This document shows, piece by piece, positions 20,403 to 29,275 of a stretch of DNA of 64,000 bases. The position numbers were made by a program, and so were the translations under genes. Under the pieces are notes generated by a model. The model had not been told where the DNA came from. It worked only from the letters and a program-made list of their open reading frames with translations, and did no database searches. The DNA comes from Auriscalpium vulgare (Eukaryota > Basidiomycota > Agaricomycetes > Russulales > Auriscalpiaceae). Positions within the stretch are counted from its first letter, which is position 1, and every line of letters starts with the position of its first letter. The DNA is taken from contig JAHBBC010000045.1 in the NCBI GenBank assembly GCA_019915015.1, positions 62,001-126,000 of the forward strand, in the 5' to 3' direction.

Positions 20403-22463
20403 ATGTCGACCCCTACTCCCCGCCGCCTCTCTGACGACAGCGTCGTCCGCCAAGTCGAACGCCAATTCCTCAAGTGGTCCGAGGATGCAACTCCGGCTGC
20501 GCAACTCGAGTGGGCTCGTCGGATGGCGAAAGCTCTGGTAAGTCGTCGTCCGACTCCGCTCTTGACCAATCGGCTGACGTGCGATCCCTAGAACATCGGC
20601 TATGAGTATCCAAACGCCGAGCCGCGCATCCTCCCTGTCCTCAACCAGTTCCAGGCAGTCTTCCGGACGCACGGCACGCCTGAGTGGACCGCCCTCGCCC
20701 CGCACTGGCTGTATCCGGAGGAAGAGTTCGAGTCGGGGGAAGAGTCGGAGGTACGTTCGCGTTCGTTCGTCGTCGACTACTCGCTGACTGCGCTGTTTGC
20801 CCAGGAGGATGAGGACGCGTTCTTCGACCGCCTCCTCGCCAGCGATGACGACGCGCCGGCCGCCTCTGTCGCGTCTCCCTCACCAACACCACTCCCTGTT
20901 CCTCCGCCTGCGCAGCCGACTGCCGACCGCGCTGTGTCTTTGGCGCCGATCGAAGTCGCGGAGGCTCCCGCGTCGGAGCCTCCTGTGGCGGGAGATCGTG
21001 ACGAGGACAACCGCGACGAGCTGGATGACGGCCCTCAAGTCGCTGGGGAACAGGTCTCCGCTCGGAAGCGCAGAGGCGAGTCTGACGCGACTTTGGCAAT
21101 CCGCCTCCGATTCGAGAAGGCGCGCGCCAACGACCTCGTGCTCCGCATCGAGCGCGGGGAGTTTAACTTCAAGGGTACTCCGGTAAGTCTTGATCGCTGG
21201 TCTTCTCCTATCGCGCGCTGATCACGTTGTAGGCCTGCGATTACTGCGCAAAGACGGGCTCGGACGGGCGCATCGACTGTCGCTACAGGGCGACCCTCAA
21301 GCCGTCGGGGTGGACCGTCGAATGCGAGAAGTGCCGGGAGGCGAAGAAGGGGTGCCGATGGGACGAAGGCAACGTGCAGGGTAAGTCGCTTGGCCATCCG
21401 ATCTTCATCGCTCGCTAATTCTTGTGCCTAGTCTTGTCGCGCACTCAACGAGAGGCCGCCGCCGCATCAGACGCTAACGCGCCTGCCGATCCAGCAGTGG
21501 GTCAGAAGCGACCGGCTGAGTCGTCTCCCGATCGCGACGACCCCTCTTTCAAGGCTCCGAAGATGGCGCACAAGACGCCGCGCCAAGAGACGAGGGCATT
21601 GGCCCAAGGTGTGTGTCTTGTTCGTCCTCCGACTCACTCGCTGACTTCGTCTTGAATCCCTTTCAGCCGCGCCACGCCAGTTCGTAGGCAGACCGCCGCC
21701 TCCTGCGGCTCCGACCGTTCCCGCGCCGGTCAACATGGACGTCGACGCTACGCAAGAAGCCGGCTCATCGCAGCCTGTCCAAGACGCGCCGCAAGCCGCG
21801 CTGCCCGAGTCGCAGACGCAACGGACGGTGCCAGGTGAGAGCAGCCCGCTCTTCTTGACGAGTCCCGACGCGACGACTGACGCGCCGCGCTCAGGGTCGG
21901 AACGCGCAGGTTCGTGGGCGCAGGAAGCCGCGGAGTGGCGCACGCCCTCTGTTGATGTGTTCGCGGGCCCCGAAGAACCCGTCGCCGGTGAGTACCGCTT
22001 TCGACTCTGGGGGAGCTGCGCTGACTCTTGACTAGGTCCCTCCGCACCGGCTACCGCACGTCCGACCGCCAGCAAGGGCAAGGGCAAAGGCAAGGCGCGC
22101 CGACGACACATCCTACCTCCCGGTCCTCGACCACGCGACTTCATCGCGTTTCCGTCCTTCGCCTCTCTTCAAGACCTCGTCGCCGGGCCGATCGAGACGG
22201 TCTCGGGCGCCAGGACTCCGGGGGGCATCACGCTCATCGTCAAGGAGGTGCGCAAGACGCGCTCGGAGGAACTCGCTAACATGTTCGCCCTTCGTGACTC
22301 CTTCATCGACGGCTGGTGGCGCGACGTCCGATTGATCAACGCGCCCCTCTGGAGGGCGTACGAGGCGGGACAGGTCCCAAGGATTATGCGCGAGGAGGAC
22401 GAGTGGTACGAAGTTTTCGAGGAGTAGGCGACGGTCGGGGATGTGATGCGACTTCTTAGATAA
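20403..22463 (+). CDS. Antisense spliced accessory gene of element C (about 581 aa), six-cysteine cluster protein of unknown function
   Basis: Seven exons: 20403-20537, 20592-20750, 20805-21182, 21233-21380, 21432-21608, 21667-21987, 22036-22463. The six GT-AG introns are 48-58 bp and the frame holds across all of them. The N-terminus (MSTPTPRRLSDDSVVRQVER) is followed by an acidic/Pro-rich region. A cysteine cluster is then split over exon 4: CDYCAKTGSDGRIDC and later CEKCREAKKGC, the latter C-X2-C-X6-C as in fungal Zn2Cys6 domains. A disordered acidic part leads to a C-terminal domain with DFIAFPSFASLQDLVAGP and DGWWRDVRLINAPLWRAYEAG. After AGQVP an AAA run shifts the reading; one base fewer would give an acidic end at 22428 instead of 22463. 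It is transcribed against gag-pol. A nucleic-acid-binding regulator is a guess; the gene on A shares the design. Confidence 0.8.
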
Positions 22464-22776
22464 CCTGTATTTGTAGCGCAACTCGATCTTGCTTAACCTG
22501 CGCCTTGACCTTTGAATAGACCTGCTTTCTTGACCACTCCGACTGACTTGATGACTGCGCGGGAACTTCGACTTGGCTCCGATTATGTGTTGATAAAAGA
22601 ATGTGGGCGTCCGACTAAGTCGAACTAATGACTTTTGTTTAAGCCTCAGTAATCCTTCATAGGCTAAGGCCCTTTATCTTGAGTGGGCCTGCGCTACAGC
22701 GATACGACGCGAGCGACTTGGTGATGGGGATGGAAAAGGAAAGGAATGTCGGGGGGGATGATGCGATCGGAACTCT
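22464..22776. other. Non-coding gap between the convergent 3' ends in element C
   Basis: No gene is seen. The stretch 22635-22720 matches 1531-1620 of element A and contains the conserved hairpin. Confidence 0.6.
22667..22690. promoter_or_regulatory. Conserved hairpin (element C copy)
   Basis: The stem AGGCCC/GGGCCT closes the same 12-nt loop TTTATCTTGAGT found at 1563-1586. Two of the six stem pairs differ between copies and both sides changed together. Confidence 0.5.
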
Positions 22777-25700
22777 CTACCCTTGGTCGGTGACTTCGTC
22801 TTCGTCGTCGGGTGCGTCGGGAAGGGGTGGCTCTTCGCCGTCGTCGTTGCCGTGTTGCGTCGAGGCTTCTAACTCGCGTAGTCGATGAGTGTCTATGTTG
22901 ACGTCGGACAAGTGGAAGGGAATCTCCTTGCGAGCGAAGTAGGGGATGACTCGAAATGCGGCGATCGGACGGTCGAGTACAGAGCCGTCCAGCTCCGCGA
23001 CGATGTATGCTCCTCCCCGATTGCGGGAGACGACGACTAGGGGTCCTAGGTAGCGCGGGCGCATCTTCCGATTGAGTGACTTCTCGATCGCAGTGTGTCG
23101 GATGAGGACTAGAGCGCCTCGCTTGAAGTCGAAGTTCTTGATGACGTGCGAATGTTCCTTTTCGAACTTCCTAGCGTTCGCGAGTCGCTCAGCGTATACG
23201 TCCGATCGGAGAGCGGAGACTTGATCATGTCGTTTCTGCAGTGCGATTGCCCGTCGCGCGATGAGGTCTGTGGTCGAGAGAAGAGATTCGGGAGGGGGCT
23301 GGAGGTACGTCGCTTCAGAGATGTCGAGGGGAATGATCGGGTGACATCCGGTGACAGCGAAGTATGGGGAGCAGCCCATGCGCTTCCGAACCGTGATACG
23401 TTCCGACCAGAACACCGAGAAAGCGCAGCGCGCCCACTGGGTCTGGTCACCATTCGCGGCCTTGTAGAGTGCTTGCCGAACGTCATAATGAGCACGTTCG
23501 ACTATTCCGTTAGCACGAGAGTTGTAGCCTGAGATGCGAATGTGGCGTATGTGGTATTTCTTCTCAAGATGAACCAGGGCTTTGACAAAAGGACCGCCAT
23601 TGTCAGTGACGACCTCCGACAGGGAACCCCAGCGACAGAGGATGCTTTGGAAGATCCAGTCCGCGATCGCGACGGCGTTCTCCTTCTTGAGTAGGGAGAA
23701 CTCCGGGTAGGTCGTAAGTGAACAGCGACCTTGGACGATATAGCGGTATCCTCCTGAGACGGGCATGTGCAGCGTATCGACGTAGATCTTTGCGAACAAG
23801 GGAGCGGGAGTTGCGACGGTCGGAGGGATGAGGATCTGTCGCTTCTGGCGTTGTTGACAGAGGTGGCATGTGCGAACATACCACATAACGTCCGATTCAT
23901 AGGACGGCCACCAGAAGCGTTCTCCGACTAGAGATCGAGTCGCAAAGACTCCGCGATGTCCGACTTTGTCGTGGCAGTCGACTAGGACTTGGATACGGCG
24001 CTTGGGGTGGGGGATGAGCTTGTGCGCGCCATCTCCTGAGCGTCGATAGAGTCGATTGCCGGTGCTGAAGAATCGGAGCGCGTATCGGACGAAGGTCGCA
24101 AATTCTTGGTCGGAAAGGTGATCTGGTCGCACGGGGTCTTCTAACCATTCGCGAACATGGACTAGTCGCTCGTCGGCTTTGATCGCTGCGTCGCTGCGTG
24201 GGACTTCGTCGTACGATAGCTCGGGCTCCTCCTCCTCACTGAGATCTTGACCATCCGCGGTCAATGCGAACACAGCGTTGAGTCCAGGGGCGGGGAGGGA
24301 GGGAGCTTGGTCGGGTTTGACTGTGGAGCTATGCGTGGGGACTGCGAACAAAAATCCGTACAGGTTGTCGAGCCAATCATCGTAGTCTTCGTCGGGGGGT
24401 TCCTCTGGATCGCCTGGCTGTCGGACGCGACGCGACAGTCCGTCGGGACCATGTGCGATGCCTGGGACGTGTCGAAGGAGGAACTTGAAGACGAGGATGC
24501 CGATGATCCAGCGATTGATGCTAGCCGTCAGAACTAAATCGGGGTTCTTGAGCATTCCTCCGATCGAGCTGGCATCGACTTCGACGATGAAGTTCCGTAG
24601 TCCGATGAGATACATGCGAAGGGCGCGAAGCGATCGGAAGAGTCCATAGATCTCGAGCTTGGGCTGGGAGAAGCGTCGTTCGCGATCGTTGAGCGAGATC
24701 GATCCAAAACGACTGTAGTAACGCTTCTTCGGGTTGTTCAGTTCCTCTTGGGCGAGAATGTAGCCGACGGCGATGTAGGATGTGTCGACTGCGAGTACGA
24801 CTGGTGCTTGCGACTCGTAATCGATCGCTCGAAGGGCGTCCGACTTGACTAGCGCGTTCTTGAGGTACTCTTGCGCCTTGTGCTGATCGGGACCGTACTC
24901 CCACTCCGTACCCTTCCGTGTGAGCTTGGTGAGAGGCCACGCATGCTTCGCGAAGTCCTTGATGAATATCCTGCAGACTCCGACTGTGCCAAGGAAAGCG
25001 CGAACGTCGGAGAGATCCTTGAGAGGACCCCAGTTCGTGATGGCTGAGATTGTGGTCGGATCAGCGCGGCGACCTTCCGGAGTGCAGAGGTGGCGGAGGA
25101 CGGTGAATTCGCGAGCGATGAGGATCGACTTGGGACCGGAGAAGGTACCGCCGGAGTAGCGCATGCGCTGGAGGATCCGATTGACGTTGGTGAGGTGCTC
25201 CCAGACGAAGCGACGAATGTCCTTGTTTTCCGGGATCATCTCGTAAGATCCATCGGAAAGTCGGTAGTCGGACTTGGGGCCTTTGAGGGGGACATCGTCG
25301 ATGAAGGGCACGGTGAAGGTCGGGATCTCATCCTGCAAAATGAACGTGACGTCGTCGTGGAATATGGGGACCGAGTTCGTCCACCCCATCGGAAGGGTGA
25401 CTAGGCGAAGGGCTCCGTAAGGCGTCTGGAAGGTCGTGAAGTCGCGGGATCGGGGGTCGATGAGTCGCTCGTCGTATCCGACGTAGAGGTCGAGAATGCC
25501 ACCACAGGCACGTCCTCCGAACTGCTCTGCAAGTTGTTCTTGGATCGGAGGGACGCCGGAGTGTGCGACCGTGACAGCGTTGAGTGGCTCGAGCGAGTGG
25601 ACTATGCGGAGACTTTTTCCGTCCTTCTTTGCAACACAGAACCATTTGGATCGATAGGAGGAGTTGGAGGGCTCGTAGACGCCTGCTGCGATCTTCTTCT

Positions 25701-26499
25701 TGATCATGGCGCAGACGTCGTTGTAGATGCCCGGAGGTATGGGGATGTTGCGATCGACCCATGGAACATGTGCGACTACAGGAATCTGGATCGGAGGGAA
25801 GTATTCGGGCTTGAAGCTGCCGCGTTCGGTGTCGTCCCATGCGAAAGCCTCGTTCTGCTTTACGATGATGTCGTGCAAGAGATCGCGCTCGGTCGGGGTG
25901 AGGAATTCGTAGCTGGGGTTCGCATCCATCTTGTCGTGACGTTCTTGGGTGTATCGACCGGTGGGAACGAAGGGCGGGGGATGCGTCGATAATGGTGGCA
26001 TGGATGCGAGGGGGTCTCCGATGATGTTGCGCTCGATGCGAAACCCGTCAGGTAGCGTGCCAAGAACGGGTCGGACTTTGTCTGCGACGGGCTTGTACTT
26101 CTTCTTGCCAAGAAAGATGTCGACTGGATCCGGATCGGAAGGCGAAGGCGACGATGTGGACGAGTTCAAGAAAGTGGTCGGTGGTCGCGGGGAATGTCCA
26201 AGATATTGCTGAGTGTCGTCGTCAAGATGTGGGTGTCGATAGCGCGGTTTCTGAGTCGGAGATGGCTTGCGATCGGACGACGTATACTGGTGACCAAGAT
26301 TTGATTCGGGAGTCGTACGTGATTTACAAGGCTCTGCGGGACATATTTTGTTCAAGAAAGACGGGGCTGCGTACTCTGGCAAATGCGTGCGGGCTTCGGA
26401 GGCGGTAACGTAGGCAGCTTGAATCGCGGAGTCGTCGGAGGCGTCGATTGGGGTATATGCAATGATGCGCGCGTCGTCGCCATCGCCTTCGATGATCAT
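22777..26499 (-). CDS. pol: Element C pol: reverse transcriptase, RNase H, integrase (1240 aa from the first ATG)
   Basis: The frame lies +1 relative to gag and is open for some distance upstream of the ATG at 26499, so a frameshift fusion is likelier than a separate start. RT has WDDTERGSFKPEYFPP, FCVAKKDGKSLRIVHSLEPLN, Asp in ILDLYVGYDE and the catalytic F-I-D-D at 399-402 (not the usual Y-x-D-D). RNase H has LAVDTSYIAVGYIL, NDRERRFSQ and VEVDASS. Integrase has a zinc site (GHRG, FWWP, TCHLCQ) and catalytic D908, D966 and E1001. It ends in an acidic tail (DAPDDEDEVTD) with no chromodomain. No stop or frameshift was found. Confidence 0.93.
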   Translation of the reverse strand: MIIEGDGDDARIIAYTPIDASDDSAIQAAYVTASEARTHLPEYAAPSFLNKICPAEPCKSRTTPESNLGHQYTSSDRKPSPTQKPRYRHPHLDDDTQQYLGHSPRPPTTFLNSSTSSPSPSDPDPVDIFLGKKKYKPVADKVRPVLGTLPDGFRIERNIIGDPLASMPPLSTHPPPFVPTGRYTQERHDKMDANPSYEFLTPTERDLLHDIIVKQNEAFAWDDTERGSFKPEYFPPIQIPVVAHVPWVDRNIPIPPGIYNDVCAMIKKKIAAGVYEPSNSSYRSKWFCVAKKDGKSLRIVHSLEPLNAVTVAHSGVPPIQEQLAEQFGGRACGGILDLYVGYDERLIDPRSRDFTTFQTPYGALRLVTLPMGWTNSVPIFHDDVTFILQDEIPTFTVPFIDDVPLKGPKSDYRLSDGSYEMIPENKDIRRFVWEHLTNVNRILQRMRYSGGTFSGPKSILIAREFTVLRHLCTPEGRRADPTTISAITNWGPLKDLSDVRAFLGTVGVCRIFIKDFAKHAWPLTKLTRKGTEWEYGPDQHKAQEYLKNALVKSDALRAIDYESQAPVVLAVDTSYIAVGYILAQEELNNPKKRYYSRFGSISLNDRERRFSQPKLEIYGLFRSLRALRMYLIGLRNFIVEVDASSIGGMLKNPDLVLTASINRWIIGILVFKFLLRHVPGIAHGPDGLSRRVRQPGDPEEPPDEDYDDWLDNLYGFLFAVPTHSSTVKPDQAPSLPAPGLNAVFALTADGQDLSEEEEPELSYDEVPRSDAAIKADERLVHVREWLEDPVRPDHLSDQEFATFVRYALRFFSTGNRLYRRSGDGAHKLIPHPKRRIQVLVDCHDKVGHRGVFATRSLVGERFWWPSYESDVMWYVRTCHLCQQRQKRQILIPPTVATPAPLFAKIYVDTLHMPVSGGYRYIVQGRCSLTTYPEFSLLKKENAVAIADWIFQSILCRWGSLSEVVTDNGGPFVKALVHLEKKYHIRHIRISGYNSRANGIVERAHYDVRQALYKAANGDQTQWARCAFSVFWSERITVRKRMGCSPYFAVTGCHPIIPLDISEATYLQPPPESLLSTTDLIARRAIALQKRHDQVSALRSDVYAERLANARKFEKEHSHVIKNFDFKRGALVLIRHTAIEKSLNRKMRPRYLGPLVVVSRNRGGAYIVAELDGSVLDRPIAAFRVIPYFARKEIPFHLSDVNIDTHRLRELEASTQHGNDDGEEPPLPDAPDDEDEVTDQG

Positions 26500-26527
26500 G
26501 GCGATGGCTTCATCTTCACCTAGATCA

Positions 26528-28810
26528 TCAAAGGTGGGAGCCGCTATGGCATGCCTTGCGAAACCGATGATGGCCTCGCGGGAAGGTCGGGATCGTCAAA
26601 ATGTCGTCGGAGTTCGGGTTGCGAATGGTGACCGTCTGATCCTCGTCGCGGTAGTTGCGGACGATGCTCTCGGTGAGCACGTCGAATGGGCGACCGAGGA
26701 GAATGTCGTAGGCGACGTCGCGGACAACGTGCACCTGCAGGTAGAGGGTCATGTTCCCAAACTTGATCGGAACGTTGCGCGCCATGCCCAATGAGCTGGA
26801 GACCTGCCGATTGGCGCTCTGAAGTCGGATCTTGACGTTGGGGGAGTAGGCGAGCTCCAGGAAATGGGCGACCTCCTCGGACATCGCGATGACTTGCGAG
26901 CCGGGGTCCAGCAGACACTCGATCGTGGCACGACCGGCGACGAGACCGTCGATCGATCGGAGAGCGTGCGAGTCGCGAGCGACTGTGAGCATGTCGGGGT
27001 CGGGGCACTCGCCGGGGCCGAGATCGTTGAGGTACATCTCGATAGGGTCGGACATGTACAGGACGCACTCCTTCGATTCGTTCGACCAGAGCTGCTCCTT
27101 GGAGGCCTTTCGGGGATCGGGGGCGTAGTTGGAGAAGACGCGCTCCTCAGCTTGCCTTATCGCGGCGGCCGGTGACACGAGCTCCTCGTCGGGGACTTCC
27201 TCCATGGTGACGCGCTGATAGTTCGTGGACGCGACGGGTGCTGCTGCTGCCTCGTTGACTGCGCGACGTGGGGTGACTGCGTCGCGGTACTTGGCGCGGA
27301 CTTCGGGAGCGAGCGACAAAAGCTCCTCCGGCGTGATGACGATCTGGGAGTCCTTCATAGCGCGAGCGAAGACTTGCTCTGCGATCTCCGATCGATGGAC
27401 CGGAGGCAGGTTGCGATAGTTGGGCTCGCGAGTCGCCTTGGGCGGGTCGGCTGGCACTGTCTTGGGCTTCACCGGCGCATCGGTCGCATCGCGTGCACCT
27501 CGAAAGGGATGCGCCGGTGCGGGCGCCGACTGATCGGAGGACTTGGCTGGTTGATCGGAAGCCGTCGGAGCGGCCGCAGCCTGCTTGGGCTTAGCGCGAC
27601 GCGTGATCTCCACACCGTCAAAGACTTGTGCGTTGGTCGAGGCAGTCCTCTCGCCGCGTAGCTGTGCGAGCTCCGCTTCAAGCGTGGCGATGCGATCGGA
27701 AGTCGAGAGGGTGAAGACTTGGAGGGGCTCCTCCGGGATGACGCCGACGAACAGTTGTGCGGCAGCCCCTGGCTGCTCCGCTGCCTTGCGACGATGCCAC
27801 TCTCTCACCCGATCGCGAAGGAAGTCGCCTGTGATGCGACTGGGCACGAAGGTACCGTTGGGCAAGGTAACCTTTCCGTCCGCGTTCCGAGCGACTATGC
27901 CTGCCCGAATATCTTCTTCGACTGCGGGGCACGCTGAGATGCGATGATCGGAAGCTCCATCGTACAGGCATCGACCTGCCAGGCGCTGCATGTTCGCATT
28001 GGGGACAGCCGCTGGGGCGACTGCGACTGCCGGAACTGCGACTGCGACTGGTGCCGCCGCAGCCTGTTGAGTCACGCCTGGGAGTGCGCCTCCCTGCATC
28101 AGTGTTCGGACGAACAATGCGATGATGTCCTCAGCCTTAATTGCGGGCGGAGGGGTCTGCGACTGTGGAACTGGGGCTGGCGGGTTTGCGACGATGGTCG
28201 GAGCGGTCGTAGAGGTAGCGGTGGTGGCTCCTCGGATGTCCCTCGAGACCGACTGAAGCGCGAAGCGGGCAGCGCTATTGACGTCGGCGACCTCGTAGCT
28301 GTCGCCTGGGACCACATCGGGCTTCTTGACTTGCAGTCGCGCCTCGATGCGCGGCCAAAGGTAGTCGGGGATCCCACGCGGAAAGTCGCTCTTCTGCTGC
28401 ATGTCGGAGTACCGATGATGCCGGATGAGGAATCCGGAGATCGTAATGAACGATCGGTAGTAGGCAGCGAAGTCGTCGAGCGTGACCATGTACGTGCGAC
28501 GCGTGTCGGAGATGAGCGATTCGAGGTCGGAAGTGGAGTAGGTGCGATCCTCATCGGCGGTGGGGTAGAGTGCCTTTATCTCGGCCTTGAACACGTCGTA
28601 CGTGCCTGCGAAGCCTGGCAGAGCCTCGAAACAATCGGCGACCTCGATCGGGACATAGCGTTGTACCCAATCTTTCTTCTGCTGGTCGGTGAGACCAGAC
28701 TGCGCCGCAAGCGTCTCGAGGTCGGAAAAGAATCGCCTGATGGATCGCGGGTTTTCTTCATCAAAAACGGGGGCGGTCTTCGAACCGCGGGGGGGCATAG
28801 GAGTAGCCAT
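26528..28810 (-). CDS. gag: Element C gag-protease (about 760 aa)
   Basis: The first in-frame ATG is at 28810 (MATPMPPRGSKTAPVFDEEN), matching the gag starts of A and E. The same frame is open upstream to the LTR but has no ATG. The capsid domain covers roughly residues 10-200. The zinc-knuckle position reads CLYDGASDHRISAC (281-294), with Asp in place of the second Cys. A variable Ala/Pro linker, the module EIAEQVFARAM...ELLSLAPEVRAKYRDAVTPRRA, and a retropepsin-like domain with LLDPGSQVIAMSE (Asp 635) and DILLGRPFDVL follow. Pro after the catalytic Asp is non-canonical. Ends in the overlap region with pol. Confidence 0.9.
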   Translation of the reverse strand: MATPMPPRGSKTAPVFDEENPRSIRRFFSDLETLAAQSGLTDQQKKDWVQRYVPIEVADCFEALPGFAGTYDVFKAEIKALYPTADEDRTYSTSDLESLISDTRRTYMVTLDDFAAYYRSFITISGFLIRHHRYSDMQQKSDFPRGIPDYLWPRIEARLQVKKPDVVPGDSYEVADVNSAARFALQSVSRDIRGATTATSTTAPTIVANPPAPVPQSQTPPPAIKAEDIIALFVRTLMQGGALPGVTQQAAAAPVAVAVPAVAVAPAAVPNANMQRLAGRCLYDGASDHRISACPAVEEDIRAGIVARNADGKVTLPNGTFVPSRITGDFLRDRVREWHRRKAAEQPGAAAQLFVGVIPEEPLQVFTLSTSDRIATLEAELAQLRGERTASTNAQVFDGVEITRRAKPKQAAAAPTASDQPAKSSDQSAPAPAHPFRGARDATDAPVKPKTVPADPPKATREPNYRNLPPVHRSEIAEQVFARAMKDSQIVITPEELLSLAPEVRAKYRDAVTPRRAVNEAAAAPVASTNYQRVTMEEVPDEELVSPAAAIRQAEERVFSNYAPDPRKASKEQLWSNESKECVLYMSDPIEMYLNDLGPGECPDPDMLTVARDSHALRSIDGLVAGRATIECLLDPGSQVIAMSEEVAHFLELAYSPNVKIRLQSANRQVSSSLGMARNVPIKFGNMTLYLQVHVVRDVAYDILLGRPFDVLTESIVRNYRDEDQTVTIRNPNSDDILTIPTFPRGHHRFRKACHSGSHL

Positions 28811-29253
28811 CGGAAGCGGTGCGACGGGGGGTACGGCAGCTATGGTTGTTGCGGGAGGGGGGATAAAGGCGATCGGAGCTGTGACTGGTCCGACGTTGGG
28901 AGTCGGAGAGGGTGGAGTGATCGGAGTCGGAGGGTGCGATGGACGTGAAGGAGTCGATGGGGTCAAAGGTGTGAGAGCAGGCGACGGTGTTCGGAACCCG
29001 CCTGGGATGTGTGGGTGATCGAGTAGCTCGAACGACTCGCTTCCGGAGGTACTCGGAAGGTGATTGTGAGTCGCGTCCGGGCTGGGGACTTCGTCGAAGA
29101 GATCTCCGACGAGCGTGGGGGATCCGGGGATAGCAGGTGGGGGTACGACGAAGCTTTGTCGGACTTCGTCGGCGAGAGCGGAGGAACGGGTGTGACGTCG
29201 ATTGGAGAAGGGGGAAGGCGCTGGCGCTTGCTTCGGAGGAATCCTGACTGAAA
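28811..29253 (-). other. Element C 5' leader, open in the gag frame
   Basis: About 440 nt between PBS and gag ATG. The gag frame has no stop from inside the LTR (about 29323) down to the ATG and would encode a Pro/Ser-rich extension. A non-AUG start is possible but unproven. Confidence 0.5.
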
Positions 29254-29271
29254 CCCTCGCGGTGGGCTCCA
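29254..29271 (-). promoter_or_regulatory. Element C primer-binding site
   Basis: TGGAGCCCACCGCGAGGG on the minus strand, four bases in from the 5' LTR. It complements a tRNA 3' end finishing GGGCTCCA; tRNA identity not determined. Confidence 0.85.
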
Positions 29272-29275
29272 AAAG

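Noticed and set aside
27944..28948. 334-aa plus-strand frame opposite C gag
   Set aside because: Antisense shadow with Cys/Trp/Gly composition from reverse codons; it is not spliced and has no domain.
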